From Terriglobus aquaticus (GTDB taxonomy: Bacteria > Acidobacteriota > Terriglobia > Terriglobales > Acidobacteriaceae): a stretch of 64,000 nt of DNA. This document shows, piece after piece, positions 16,323-25,361 of the stretch; the first letter of the stretch is position 1, and each line of letters opens with the position of its first letter. The translations under genes were made by a program, and so were the position numbers. The notes below the pieces were generated by a model. The model was not told the DNA's origin, made no database searches, and was given only the letters and a program-made list of their open reading frames with translations. The stretch is taken from the NCBI RefSeq assembly GCF_025685415.1, contig NZ_JAGSYB010000001.1:3782001-3846000 (forward strand), given 5' to 3'.

Positions 16323-17720
16323 CTACCGAACGTCCTCGAGTGAGCGAAGACGGTCGAGCAGCTCCTCAAGTTCGGGCGGAAGCGGAGCCTCGAAATCCAG
16401 GCGCTTGCCCGTAGTCGGGTGCGCCAGGACCAGGCGGGCGGCATGGAGGAAGTTGCGCGGCAGGGTGGGACGCGGTCCGGCCGGCACTTCGGCCTGCTCT
16501 GCCTCCACGTCCAGATCCGTGTCGTCCGCCGCTTTCTGCTTCTTCTTTGGCTTGCGCTTCGCGGGAGGAGCTTGCTTCGGCTCTGGCTCTTGCTCGATGT
16601 CCAGCTCCTGCTCGGAGTCATCCTCGAGGCCACGAATGCGGGCCGGCGCGCCGTAGAGAGTATCCCCTACAATCCGGTGACCGATAGCCTGCATATGGAC
16701 GCGGATCTGGTGGGTGCGGCCGGTTTCAATCTCGACATCGAGCAGGGTGAAGTCACCAACCGAGGTGTGCAGCCGCTCCAAGACTTCGTAATGCGTCACG
16801 GCTTCGCGCACGGCCTGCCCGCGGCGCTGCGGCGAATCCTCGTCCGGCTCCTCAGGCGCGCGCAAGGAAGGGCGTCCGTGACTCGCGGTGGTGATCACGT
16901 TGCTGTTCACGCGCGTGGTCATGCGGGTGCGGCGCACAGGATCGCGGCCAATGGGCAGGTTGATCGTGCCACTGTCTTTGCGAACGTTTCCGTGCACCAG
17001 AGCGATGTAGCGCTTCATCAGCGAATGCTCGCTGAACATGTCGGCCAGGGCGCGGTGAGCCTTGTCGTTCTTCGCCACGAGGATGAGGCCGCTGGTGTCT
17101 TTGTCGAGACGGTGCACAATGCCGGGTCGCAGCTCGCCTCCAACACTGGAGAGCTTGCCCTGGAAGTGGTGGAGCAGGGCATTGACGAGGGTGCCGGAGT
17201 TGCGCGCGTCATCGCTCGCCCCGTTACCGGCGTGGACGGTCATGCCCGCGGGCTTGTCGATCACGGCCAGGTCGTTGTCTTCGTAGACCACGGTGAGCGG
17301 AATGTCTTCGGCAAAGGCGCGCAGCGGCGGAGGCTGGGCGGCGCCGCGCACGATCACCATGTCGCCGGGCTGAACCTTGTAGGCGGCGCGCTCGGGGCGT
17401 TCGATGTTGCCGGAACGAATCTGCACCTGGCCGGCTTCGATCATCAGCTGCGCGCGCGAGCGGGAGAGGTCCGGCAGCTTCGCTGTCACGAATTGGTCAA
17501 GCCGGGTATTGCGGTCAGCATTGGTGGTGCGAAAGGTGTGCTCGCGGTTCGCGGCCGTTTCTGGTGTGCTGCTGCGGCCTTCTGCGGTACCGTATAGCGC
17601 GTCTTCCTCGGCCTGCTTGCGCTGCTCTTCGGCCTCGCGGGTCGCGTCGCGAGCGGCGCGGTAGTCGGCTTTCACGGTCTGGCGCCGCTTGCCTTTGGGC
17701 AGCATGTTCTTACTTGGCAT
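16323..17720 (-). CDS. rluD: RluD-type 23S rRNA pseudouridine synthase with extra insertions
   Basis: A 465-residue protein. After a Lys/Arg/Glu-rich head (1-70) comes an S4 RNA-binding domain (73-125, TRLDQFVTAKL). The RluA-family catalytic domain carries HRLDKDTSGL, where Asp206 is the catalytic aspartate, and RTHQIRVHMQAIGHRIVGD. A ~55-residue insert of acidic then basic residues (about 375-430) separates that motif from the C-terminal FLHAARL segment. The family isomerises uridines in 23S rRNA; RluD itself modifies helix 69. The ATG at 17720 overlaps the Lgt-like gene by 11 bases and has GGAG 8 bases upstream. Confidence 0.87.
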   Translation of the reverse strand: MPSKNMLPKGKRRQTVKADYRAARDATREAEEQRKQAEEDALYGTAEGRSSTPETAANREHTFRTTNADRNTRLDQFVTAKLPDLSRSRAQLMIEAGQVQIRSGNIERPERAAYKVQPGDMVIVRGAAQPPPLRAFAEDIPLTVVYEDNDLAVIDKPAGMTVHAGNGASDDARNSGTLVNALLHHFQGKLSSVGGELRPGIVHRLDKDTSGLILVAKNDKAHRALADMFSEHSLMKRYIALVHGNVRKDSGTINLPIGRDPVRRTRMTTRVNSNVITTASHGRPSLRAPEEPDEDSPQRRGQAVREAVTHYEVLERLHTSVGDFTLLDVEIETGRTHQIRVHMQAIGHRIVGDTLYGAPARIRGLEDDSEQELDIEQEPEPKQAPPAKRKPKKKQKAADDTDLDVEAEQAEVPAGPRPTLPRNFLHAARLVLAHPTTGKRLDFEAPLPPELEELLDRLRSLEDVR

Positions 17721-18450
17721 GGCGTGGGCTCCAGTCGAGCAGAAAGAGCATGCCCGCGACAAACAACGCGAGCAGCAGGAGTTGATCGGCGCGCAGGAAG
17801 CCCGGGATGCCGAGTTGGGGAAGGAGATAGCCGGGGCGAAACTCGTCTGCGACGAAGCGCGCAACGCTGACCGCGGCAAGGCCAACTCCGAAGGTGCGGC
17901 CGACACGGTTGTTGCGCAGAAGTGTGACCATCGAAGCGGCGCAGGCGAGCGCGGTGAGCACGGCGGCGTACAGCGCAACGGGGTGATGTCCCTCGTCGCC
18001 ACGGACCAGGTTGCCTAGGGCAAGGTCCGTGCGGCTGCCCAGGTCGTCGCCGGCAAAAAAGCTGCCCACGTGGAGTGCGGTCAGCAGCAGAAGAGCGGCC
18101 GGCGTGACCGCGTCCAGCGTTCGCAGCCAGGGCAGATGCATGGCGACGATGCAGGCCGCCGCGCAGAGAACGACGAGAAGCGGGCCGGACCTGGTGAGCG
18201 TGGGCAGGGTAAGGATGACGCGAGGGTAGGTTCGGAACGCGGCCCAGTTCTGTGCGGCAAGGGCAATGCGTGAGAGCACCAGTGTGCCGGCGAGAGTCCC
18301 GAGGCAGAAGTGCCAGATGCGTTCGCGAGCGAGGCCGACGTGGGGCGCGCACCACTCCGCCAGCAGCAGCGCCGCGATCAGGCCCACGGCCGCGACCACG
18401 CTGTAGGTGGGAATCGTGATGGAACCGAAGTGCGCGAGCCGCGGGTACAT
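17710..18450 (-). CDS. Diverged prolipoprotein diacylglyceryl transferase (Lgt)-like protein
   Basis: A 246-residue polytopic membrane protein whose start (ITIPTYSVVAAVGLIAALLL) and segment HHPVALYAAV resemble Lgt proteins, which attach diacylglycerol to the lipobox cysteine of prolipoproteins. Several usual residues differ: the expected HPxQLYE-like motif reads HPVALYA, and the Arg-Gly-Asn motif is poorly conserved. It may therefore be a paralogue with another substrate, while the main Lgt lies elsewhere. Its stop overlaps the start of the RluD-like gene, so the pair is translationally linked. Confidence 0.65.
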   Translation of the reverse strand: MYPRLAHFGSITIPTYSVVAAVGLIAALLLAEWCAPHVGLARERIWHFCLGTLAGTLVLSRIALAAQNWAAFRTYPRVILTLPTLTRSGPLLVVLCAAACIVAMHLPWLRTLDAVTPAALLLLTALHVGSFFAGDDLGSRTDLALGNLVRGDEGHHPVALYAAVLTALACAASMVTLLRNNRVGRTFGVGLAAVSVARFVADEFRPGYLLPQLGIPGFLRADQLLLLALFVAGMLFLLDWSPRHAK

Positions 18451-18485
18451 GCCGCTTTCAGGATACCGGGGCTCGCCACTGAGGA

Positions 18486-19439
18486 TCAGGAACGCGTTCG
18501 CGCGATATCGGGGCCGAGCGCTTCCTGCGAGTTGGGCTGTGGTTCCGTCGGTACCAGAGCGGGATCGCTGGTTGGTATCAGGTGCTGTTCCAGGCCCGCG
18601 CGCAGAATGGCGAAGGCGTCTTCCGGCGTGTCGGCAAAGCGGAAGAGCTCTTTGTCCTTCAGAGCGATCGCGCCTTTCTCGGCGAGCAGGTCCAGGTTGA
18701 TGACGCCCTGCCAGTACTTCGAGCCGTAGATGACGACCGTCATTTCCTTGGCCAGCTTGTGGGTCTGCGCCAAGGTGAGTAGTTCGAACATTTCGTCCAG
18801 CGTTCCAAACCCGCCCGGGAAGACGACCAGCGCCTTCGCCAGGTAGGCGAACCAGAACTTGCGCATGAAGAAGTAGTGGAACTGGAAATTGAGCGCAGGC
18901 GTGATGTAGGGATTCGGGCGCTGCTCAAACGGTAGGGCGATGTTCAGCCCGATGGTCTTGCCGCCTGCCTCGTAGGCGCCGCGATTCGCCGCTTCCATAA
19001 TGCCGGGGCCCCCGCCACTCGTGACCACGAAGCGGTGTCGCCTGCCCGGCAGGCTCTTGGCCCAGGAGGCGACCATGTGGGCCAGCTTGCGGGCGTCCTC
19101 GTAGTAGCCGGCCATCTCGACCGCGGTTTCGGCCCGCTTCTGCTTCAGATCGCTCGCGGAGGGCTCGCCAGGTTTGGCGGGCTGCTCCTCAGGTGGGGCG
19201 GGCTCGACGGAGCCGGTGTTGGCCAGCAGTTGTACCTCCTGCTCGGCGGCGTCCAGCGAGGCAAAGCGTGCTGAGCCGAAGAAGACGACGGTGTCCTGAA
19301 TGCGCTCCCGGCGGAAGCGCGCCATAGGCTCTTGGTACTCGGCCATGATGCGCAGGATGCGGGCGTCGGGCGAGTCGAAAAAGGCTTCGTTCTGGTAGGC
19401 GAGAGGGGCTTGCTCGAGCGGGTGCTGTGGATCGATCAC
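18486..19439 (-). CDS. LOG family (TIGR00730-like) Rossmann-fold protein
   Basis: A 317-residue protein. It has both hallmarks of the LOG/lysine-decarboxylase-like fold: VTSGGGPGIMEAANRGA and the PGGxGTxxE motif as VFPGGFGTLDEMFE. Family members cleave nucleotide 5'-monophosphates (cytokinin-activating or PpnN-like). This one has a longer N-terminal half (~110 residues, with a Pro/Glu-rich stretch around 75-95) than plant LOG. It is 35 bases upstream of the Lgt-like gene on the same strand. Confidence 0.85.
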   Translation of the reverse strand: MIDPQHPLEQAPLAYQNEAFFDSPDARILRIMAEYQEPMARFRRERIQDTVVFFGSARFASLDAAEQEVQLLANTGSVEPAPPEEQPAKPGEPSASDLKQKRAETAVEMAGYYEDARKLAHMVASWAKSLPGRRHRFVVTSGGGPGIMEAANRGAYEAGGKTIGLNIALPFEQRPNPYITPALNFQFHYFFMRKFWFAYLAKALVVFPGGFGTLDEMFELLTLAQTHKLAKEMTVVIYGSKYWQGVINLDLLAEKGAIALKDKELFRFADTPEDAFAILRAGLEQHLIPTSDPALVPTEPQPNSQEALGPDIARTRS

Positions 19440-19519
19440 GGCAGTTGGATGCGCTAGTAATCGATCTTCGCTGCTGCGGGTGAACCCGTCTCACCGACGT
19501 TTCACAGCAGGGCCGTTCG

Positions 19520-19861
19520 TTACGAGCGGTATTCCTGGTAGTGGACGATTTCCGAGAGGCCGATCCAAAGGTCCAGCAGGCCCAGGCCGCTGACCATGCC
19601 GCGTACCGGGCCCTGGGTCAGGTAATGGTGCAGGCGCGGAAAGTCGAGCAGGAGCGCGTTGTGGTCCCACATCGGCTTCCACCACGGCAGGTAAACGAGC
19701 AGGCCGCCCAGGTAAAGGCAGAAGACAACGAGCACCATCAGCGAAACGCGCTGCAGCCAGATGGGGGCAGGTGCGGTCCAGCCGCTCTCCTGGGGAGGCG
19801 GTGCATCAGGGCTGGGCCTGGTCCCGACCTCCCGTGGTAGAGGCTGTGCTTCCATCGCCAT
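19520..19861 (-). CDS. Small membrane protein of unknown function
   Basis: A 113-residue protein with a Pro-rich cytoplasmic head (1-30) and a strong transmembrane helix (about 37-58). A second, weaker hydrophobic segment (about 85-102) precedes a charged tail ending HYQEYRS. I recognise no family. It lies between ilvE and the LOG-family gene on the same strand with gaps of about 80-90 bases. Confidence 0.6.
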   Translation of the reverse strand: MAMEAQPLPREVGTRPSPDAPPPQESGWTAPAPIWLQRVSLMVLVVFCLYLGGLLVYLPWWKPMWDHNALLLDFPRLHHYLTQGPVRGMVSGLGLLDLWIGLSEIVHYQEYRS

Positions 19862-19952
19862 TAGTGTCTACGCTAACAGAGCGAAGGTGCGCGGCAGCCC
19901 GGGCGTGCAGAGGTGGCGCGAGCCGTAGACGACGGCCACGCGCCTGCCCTGG

Positions 19953-20921
19953 CTACGCGTTGACCGTCTCGCCAACCGCTTCCGTGTTGCGGATGCGGAC
20001 AGGGGTGATCCAGCCGAAGCGGTCGGCCGTGCGGCCGTTCACCAGGTTCATGTACTCGGTCTGCAGCTTGGTGGTGATCGGACCCATGGTGCCGTCGCCG
20101 ACCAGGATGCGGTCGACGGAGCGCAGGTGCGTCACCTCCGCGGCGGTACCGGTGAAAAAGGCTTCGTCGCAGATGTACAGCAGTTCGCGCGGCAGGGACT
20201 GCTCGATGACCTCGATGCCCATCTCCTTCGCAAGCTGCACGATAGAGGCGCGGGTGATGCCATTGAGCACGGCATTCGCTAGCGGCGAGGTGAAGAGCTT
20301 GCCCTCACGGACGATGAACAGGTTCTCGCCTGAGCCCTCGGACAGGTAGCCGTTACGATCGAGCGCAATGCCCTCGTCAAAGCCGTTGACCGCGGCTTCC
20401 ATGCGGATCAGCTGCGAATTCATGTAGTTCGCGCCGGCCTTGGCGAGCGACGGCATGGTGTTCGGCGCAAGGCGGTTCCACGACGAGACGCACACGTTGG
20501 CGCCCTCGTTGCCGTGCAGGAAGTTACCCCACGGAAAGTTCGCGATGTAGATCTCGACCGGGCTCTTCAGCGGGCTTACGCCGATCTCGCCGTAGCCGCG
20601 GAAGGCGACCGGGCGAATGTAGCAGGGCGATGCGTTGTTGGCCTCAACCACTTCGACCACGGCATCGCAGAGCTGGTCGACGGTGTAGTCGATGGGCATG
20701 CGGTAGATCTTCGCCGAGGCGATGAAGCGCTGCATGTGCTCGCGCAGGCGGAAGATGCCGCCGCCGTTCGTCTTGCCCTCTTCCCCTTGCGAGTAGCAGC
20801 GAATGCCCTCAAACACCGAGGAGCCGTAGTGCACCACGTGGCTCATGACGTGGATGTTGGCGTCGGCCCAGGGAATCAGCTTGCCGTTGTGCCAGATATT
20901 CTCGGTGGTTTGGATGGGCAT
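19953..20921 (-). CDS. ilvE: Branched-chain amino acid aminotransferase
   Basis: A 322-residue class IV PLP aminotransferase. Family segments include the HYGSSVFEGIR start of the fold, and Lys161 in PSLAKAGANYMNS is the PLP lysine. YLSEGSGENLF and FFTGTAAEVT bind the cofactor phosphate and substrate. It catalyses the last step of valine, leucine and isoleucine synthesis and the first of their breakdown. The ATG at 20921 has GGAG 9 bases upstream. The long open frame beyond it, to 21635, is the antisense of the M48 protease gene and is not coding. Confidence 0.93.
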   Translation of the reverse strand: MPIQTTENIWHNGKLIPWADANIHVMSHVVHYGSSVFEGIRCYSQGEEGKTNGGGIFRLREHMQRFIASAKIYRMPIDYTVDQLCDAVVEVVEANNASPCYIRPVAFRGYGEIGVSPLKSPVEIYIANFPWGNFLHGNEGANVCVSSWNRLAPNTMPSLAKAGANYMNSQLIRMEAAVNGFDEGIALDRNGYLSEGSGENLFIVREGKLFTSPLANAVLNGITRASIVQLAKEMGIEVIEQSLPRELLYICDEAFFTGTAAEVTHLRSVDRILVGDGTMGPITTKLQTEYMNLVNGRTADRFGWITPVRIRNTEAVGETVNA

Positions 20922-21062
20922 GCGTTTTGCTCCGAAAAAGACGCTTGTGTGATGAAACCCAAGTATAGCGTGCGGCAGCGCGCAGGATGTGACGCGAAAA
21001 GGCAGAACGGCGCCGCTGGCGGGCATCAGAACAGAGTCGAAGAGGTTTGCGGGAAGGTGACG

Positions 21063-21998
21063 GTGCGAGCAAACAAACAGGTGCAGTTCTGGAGAGGTGT
21101 AGTGCTGACGGCGGCGCTGTTGACCGCTGTGTTGCCGAGCGGCATGCTGCGCGCGCAGGAGATGCCGCAGACCTGCAAGAACGCTTACACCGAGCAGAAG
21201 GAGATTACCGAAGGCGCGAAGGTTTCCGCCGAGGTGTACAAGCAGATGCCGGTGCTGAAGGACAGCGATCCGGTGGCGGTGTACGTTCGGCAACTGGGGC
21301 AGAAGCTGGTGGCAAACGCACCCGGGTACCCTTGGCCGTACAGCTTCCACGTGGTGGACTCGGACGAGATCAACGCCTTTGCCCTGCCAGGCGGATCGGT
21401 CTTTGTGAACCTGGCGACCGTAAGCGCAGCCGAGAGCGAGGCCCAACTTGCCGGGGTGATGGCGCACGAGACCTCGCACGTGGTGCTGCGGCACTCCACC
21501 TGCAACCTGACCAAGCAGAGAAAGCGCAGCATCTGGTACGGGCTGGGACAGGTGGCCGCGGCCGCAACCCTGGGCGGGTATGGCGATGTAGCTGCGCAGG
21601 GCATCGGATATGCGCAGGGCTTGAGCTTCCTGCACATGTCGCGGGAGTCGGAGCAGCAGGCCGACTTACTGGGACTGCAGATCATGTACGACTCCGGATA
21701 CGATCCGCGCGGCATGCCCCAGTTCTTTGAGACGATCCAGGCGAAGTATGGACAGGGCAGCGCCCAGTTCCTAAGCGATCACCCGAATCCAGGCAACCGC
21801 ATTCAGTATGTAAACGCGCGGATTGCGCAGTTTCCGCAGCGGGAGCGGTCCGTGACGACCACGCCGGAGTTCCGACGGGTGCATGCGATCGCTGCCGGGC
21901 GCGCTCCGCTGACTGCGGCACAGACCAAGAGCGGAGCGTGGCGGAACTCGAGCAGCTACCAGACGGCCCCACCAGCCGGCGCGGAGAGTGGAAACTAG
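21063..21998 (+). CDS. Exported M48 family metalloprotease
   Basis: A ~311-residue protein with a signal peptide (cleavage near MLRAQE) and an M48 peptidase domain. The zinc motif HETSH lies in GVMAHETSHVVLRHS, and the downstream Glu ligand is in SRESEQQADLLGLQIM. It resembles the BepA/LoiP group that handles outer membrane protein quality control. Start choice is uncertain: GTG at 21063 with GGAAGG just before it, GTG at 21057, or ATG at 20952. The signal peptide favours the first two. It diverges from ilvE. Confidence 0.85.
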   Translation: MRANKQVQFWRGVVLTAALLTAVLPSGMLRAQEMPQTCKNAYTEQKEITEGAKVSAEVYKQMPVLKDSDPVAVYVRQLGQKLVANAPGYPWPYSFHVVDSDEINAFALPGGSVFVNLATVSAAESEAQLAGVMAHETSHVVLRHSTCNLTKQRKRSIWYGLGQVAAAATLGGYGDVAAQGIGYAQGLSFLHMSRESEQQADLLGLQIMYDSGYDPRGMPQFFETIQAKYGQGSAQFLSDHPNPGNRIQYVNARIAQFPQRERSVTTTPEFRRVHAIAAGRAPLTAAQTKSGAWRNSSSYQTAPPAGAESGN

Positions 21999-22074
21999 GC
22001 TGGCGCGCACTGCTGCCAGGCTTGGAACCTGTGCTGCCGCGCGCATTCGCTGCGGATAGACTGGGTGCTGTCCA

Positions 22075-23019
22075 ATGAAGATTCGGGTTCGTTACAGGGA
22101 TAACCGCCGGGAGCTGAAGCGTGGCACGGCCCGCTGGTTCGGCATCAGCGTCACCATGCTGTCCATGGCGGCGGTGGCGCTCCTGTCCGCGCTGCTGACG
22201 ATTCGCATTGCCATCCACGCCAGCGAAGTGGAAGTGCCCAACGTGGCCGGCCTGACCGTGGACGAGGCAAGCGACAAGACGCACGACGCGCAACTGAACC
22301 TGACGGTGGAGAACCGCTTCTACTCCACCACCGTGCCAGCAGGACGCGTGCTGTCGCAGTTGCCTGCGCCGGGCACCAGCGTCCGGAAGGGCTGGCACAT
22401 GCGTATTACGGAGAGCATGGGGCCGCAGCGCGCGACCATTCCGGACACCATCGGCATGGACCAGCGGGATGCGGCAGCGGCGATCCGTCGCGCGTCCATG
22501 GAATTGGGTACGGTGGCGCACCTGCCAGCACCCGGTCCGGCCGACGTAGTGCTGGCGCAAACGCCTCCACCAAACGCGGAAGGCGTGGACAAGCCTGAGG
22601 TGAGCCTGCTGGTCAGCCAGCCGTTTGCAAATGCTCCACGGGCCTACGTGATGCCAAACCTGGTCGGCCTCTCGTTCTCAGTAGCGCGGGCTCGGATGAA
22701 GGAAATGAACTTGCCACTATGGGCGATCGTGCCGCAGAGCGCGCCGGCTGCGGTGCCAGCGGCGTCGCCGGATGGTGCGGTGGTGGGCGATGCTGCTCCT
22801 GCCCCCGCTCCGGTGGTGATCGCCGGGCCCATCGCGTCGCAGGTGCCTGTGGCGGGTGCGCGCGTGACCGCGGCGGATAATCCGCACGTGACGATGACGA
22901 AGGGGTACAGCGCTCCGGCTCCTGCCGCCACTCCGACGCCTGCTTTGCCCGGAACTCCGCTGCCGACGCTCACGCAGCCTGCGGCTCCCGTGGTCCGGGT
23001 GCCTCCAGCGCAGCACTAG
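22075..23019 (+). CDS. Membrane-anchored PASTA-repeat protein without kinase domain
   Basis: A 314-residue protein: basic cytoplasmic start, one transmembrane helix (about 22-46), then three PASTA domains beginning at VEVPNVAGLTVDEAS, ATIPDTIGMDQRDAA and YVMPNLVGLSFSVAR. The third is interrupted by an Ala/Pro-rich insert. The tail is Pro/Ala/Thr-rich. PASTA domains bind peptidoglycan fragments or beta-lactams in Ser/Thr kinases and PBPs. Here neither a kinase nor a transpeptidase domain is attached. It sits 76 bases after the M48 protease gene. Confidence 0.87.
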   Translation: MKIRVRYRDNRRELKRGTARWFGISVTMLSMAAVALLSALLTIRIAIHASEVEVPNVAGLTVDEASDKTHDAQLNLTVENRFYSTTVPAGRVLSQLPAPGTSVRKGWHMRITESMGPQRATIPDTIGMDQRDAAAAIRRASMELGTVAHLPAPGPADVVLAQTPPPNAEGVDKPEVSLLVSQPFANAPRAYVMPNLVGLSFSVARARMKEMNLPLWAIVPQSAPAAVPAASPDGAVVGDAAPAPAPVVIAGPIASQVPVAGARVTAADNPHVTMTKGYSAPAPAATPTPALPGTPLPTLTQPAAPVVRVPPAQH

Positions 23020-23067
23020 CGCGGTTCGGTGGTGCGCTCAACAGATCAGCACTGCATCGGTTACAGA

Positions 23068-23101
23068 CAAGAGCACAGCTTCGGGTGTGCTCTTGCTTTT
23101 T
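23068..23101 (+). terminator. Rho-independent terminator
   Basis: A 10-bp stem (CAAGAGCACA at 23068-23077 with TGTGCTCTTG at 23086-23095) is followed by CTTTTT. It sits between the PASTA gene and the converging rsmB gene. Confidence 0.85.
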
Positions 23102-23105
23102 CCGT

Positions 23106-24404
23106 TCAGCGTTCCAAAATGGCGGCGTAGAAGCCGTCGCACGGCTGCTGACCCGGCACCGTGCGCACGCTGCCCTCCGCCGTGAGCGCGTCCTGCAGAC
23201 TGGCGTGTGCCGTATCGCTCAGGCCTGGCAGGTTAGCGAGCACGTCTGCAGCCGGCAGAAGGCGAATGCCGCTTCCCAGTGCGGTTTGAATCACGGCTTC
23301 GTTCTCTTCGGGCTCCAGCGAGCAGGTGGAATAGACGAGGCGGCCGCCAGGCGCGAGGCGGGTGAGGGCATTGCGCAGGATGGCTGCCTGCCGCTCGGCT
23401 TGACGGGACAGGTCGCGCTCCTGCAGGCGATGGCGAATCTCAGGGTTGCGCGCCAGCGTGCCGGTGCCGGAGCAGGGTGCGTCGCAAAGGATCAGGTCGA
23501 AGCTGCCGGCCAGGGCTTCGCGGTCGGCTTCGCCGCCGACCACGTCGGAAGTGCGATTCGGGTGCAGGCTCATGTCGGCAAGCACGGTGCGGACGCGGGC
23601 CGTACTGGGTTCTACGTCCATGCGGGAGCGCATGCGGGCAAGGCGCTTTTCGCTCACATCCACGGCGACGATGTCTGCGTTGGGATGCCGGATCGCAAGA
23701 ACCGCCGTCTTGCCTCCGGGAGCGGCGCAGGCGTCCAGGATGCGCTGCGGCGCGGGGTGCGCGGCAGCAGCCAGTTCGGCCACAAGGCGGGAGCCGTCGT
23801 CGATAGTTGGAAGCGCGGTGTCCTCGGCAAAGAGGCCGTGCGCCGGTGGCTCCGCTTGGTCATAGGCGGCCAGGGCGCGTGCCACTTTGCCCCCAAAGTG
23901 TTTGCGCCAGCGCTGCAGGAGCCAGCGAGGGTGCGCGATCTCGGCCGGGGTTTCCGCGGCGAGAGTCGCCCGGGGTGCGGCGGGTTCGCGCGTCATGCGG
24001 CGAAGGACGGCGTTGACCATGCCCGCGGCGTGCGGCGCGTCGTGCGTGCGGGCCAGCTCCACCGACTCCGAAATGGCGGCGTGCGCGGGGATACGGTCCA
24101 TGTGGCGCAACTGGAACATTCCGAGCCGCAGCGCCAGCAGGGCCGCGGGGTGCAGGTCAGCCTCAGGCCGCTGCAGCAGCGGGCGGATCGCAGCATCCAG
24201 CGCTATCTGCCAGCGAAGAACGCCGAGCACCAGGGCGGTGGTCAGGTTGCGGTCGGCAGCGGAGAGCGCGTCGACTGCGGGCGCGTGCAGCAGGTCGTCG
24301 GAATGCGCGGCGGAGTTCATTACGCGCTGCAGGATGGTAAAGGCCGCCTCGCGCGCGGGGGCGATCGTGATGGGTCTGCCGAGCGGTCGCGCAGGAGCGT
24401 GCAT
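23106..24404 (-). CDS. rsmB: 16S rRNA (cytosine967-C5)-methyltransferase RsmB
   Basis: A 432-residue protein with an N-terminal NusB-like RNA-binding helical domain (about 15-140) and a Rossmann methyltransferase domain. SAM motif I is in the segment ILDACAAPGGKTAVLA. The two catalytic cysteines of m5C methyltransferases are present: Cys311 in APCSGTG and Cys361 in YSTCSLEPEEN. It methylates C967 of 16S rRNA. The ATG at 24404 was chosen because the NusB-like domain follows directly; the upstream extension is antisense of the divergent gene. Confidence 0.92.
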   Translation of the reverse strand: MHAPARPLGRPITIAPAREAAFTILQRVMNSAAHSDDLLHAPAVDALSAADRNLTTALVLGVLRWQIALDAAIRPLLQRPEADLHPAALLALRLGMFQLRHMDRIPAHAAISESVELARTHDAPHAAGMVNAVLRRMTREPAAPRATLAAETPAEIAHPRWLLQRWRKHFGGKVARALAAYDQAEPPAHGLFAEDTALPTIDDGSRLVAELAAAAHPAPQRILDACAAPGGKTAVLAIRHPNADIVAVDVSEKRLARMRSRMDVEPSTARVRTVLADMSLHPNRTSDVVGGEADREALAGSFDLILCDAPCSGTGTLARNPEIRHRLQERDLSRQAERQAAILRNALTRLAPGGRLVYSTCSLEPEENEAVIQTALGSGIRLLPAADVLANLPGLSDTAHASLQDALTAEGSVRTVPGQQPCDGFYAAILER

Positions 24405-24536
24405 GCTTGTATTGTCGCAGCGGGTTACCGGGCTTTGTGCGGGTTGGCTGCGACACGGTTGCGGGTGCGGCGGGTACACTGTCTCCCGCAGTAGATTCGG
24501 CATCTGACCGAAACACGACCTACAGGGGAGCAGGCA

Positions 24537-25361
24537 TTGGCAGATACGGTTGCAGAGGTGGCGCAGACTCGCCTGGAGGGTGAAGCGCTCCGCGAGGAAC
24601 TTGAGCGCCTTGGGCCCTGGTTTCACAACATGCGCATCGGCGGCTACCAGACGGCGCCAAATCACTTCCTGGGCGACTATCCGGCGGTGAAGTTTGCGAA
24701 CTTTCGCGACGCCCTGCCCGCGGACATGACAGGAAAGACGGTGCTCGACATCGGCTGTAACGGCGGCTTCTATTCCATGGAGATGAAGCGGCGCGGAGCG
24801 GATCGTGTGCTCGGCATCGACATGGAAGACCTGTACCTGGCGCAGGCGCAGTTTGCGGCCAAGCAGGAAGGTCTCGACATTGAATACCGCAAGCTGAACG
24901 TGTGGGACGTGGGCGCGATCGGCGAGAAGTTCGACCTGGTCATCTTCATGGGCGTGCTGTACCACCTGCGGCACCCGCTGCTGGCGCTGGATCTAATCCA
25001 CGAGCACGTGGCGAAGGACATGCTGCTGTTTCAGAGCATGCAACGCGGATCGCGTGAAGTGCCGGCGGTGAAGGACGACTACGACTTCAACGACACGGCG
25101 CACTTCAGCGAAGACGGCTATCCGCTGATGTACTTCATCGAGAAGAACTATTGCGGCGATCGCACCAATTGGTGGGTGCCGAACCGCGCGTGTGCTGAGG
25201 CAATGCTGCGATCGTCCGGGTTTGCGATTGAATCGCAGCCCGAAGCCGAGGTGTACCTCTGCCGTCGCTTCGACATACCGCTGACGCATGAGGGCCCGCG
25301 GGCGGTGCATCCACCGTCGTCGCCGCAGGGCGCCGCGCACCCCTACCCCTTCGCCAAGTGA
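24537..25361 (+). CDS. SAM-dependent methyltransferase, CmoB-like (TIGR04290-type)
   Basis: A 274-residue methyltransferase with motif I VLDIGCNGGFYS (69-80), then GIDMEDLYLAQAQ, and a FDLVIFMGVLYHLRHPLLAL segment typical of the CmoB/DUF1698 branch. The C-terminus is Pro-rich. The TTG at 24537 is well supported by GGGGAG 7 bases upstream. Its TGA overlaps the GTG of the glycosyltransferase-like gene by four bases (GTGA), so the two proteins are made together. They may modify the same glycan or small molecule; the substrate is not known. Confidence 0.85.
   Translation: MADTVAEVAQTRLEGEALREELERLGPWFHNMRIGGYQTAPNHFLGDYPAVKFANFRDALPADMTGKTVLDIGCNGGFYSMEMKRRGADRVLGIDMEDLYLAQAQFAAKQEGLDIEYRKLNVWDVGAIGEKFDLVIFMGVLYHLRHPLLALDLIHEHVAKDMLLFQSMQRGSREVPAVKDDYDFNDTAHFSEDGYPLMYFIEKNYCGDRTNWWVPNRACAEAMLRSSGFAIESQPEAEVYLCRRFDIPLTHEGPRAVHPPSSPQGAAHPYPFAK

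Noticed and set aside
20922-21635. N-terminal extension of ilvE
   Set aside because: It runs antisense through the M48 protease gene and shows no aminotransferase similarity.
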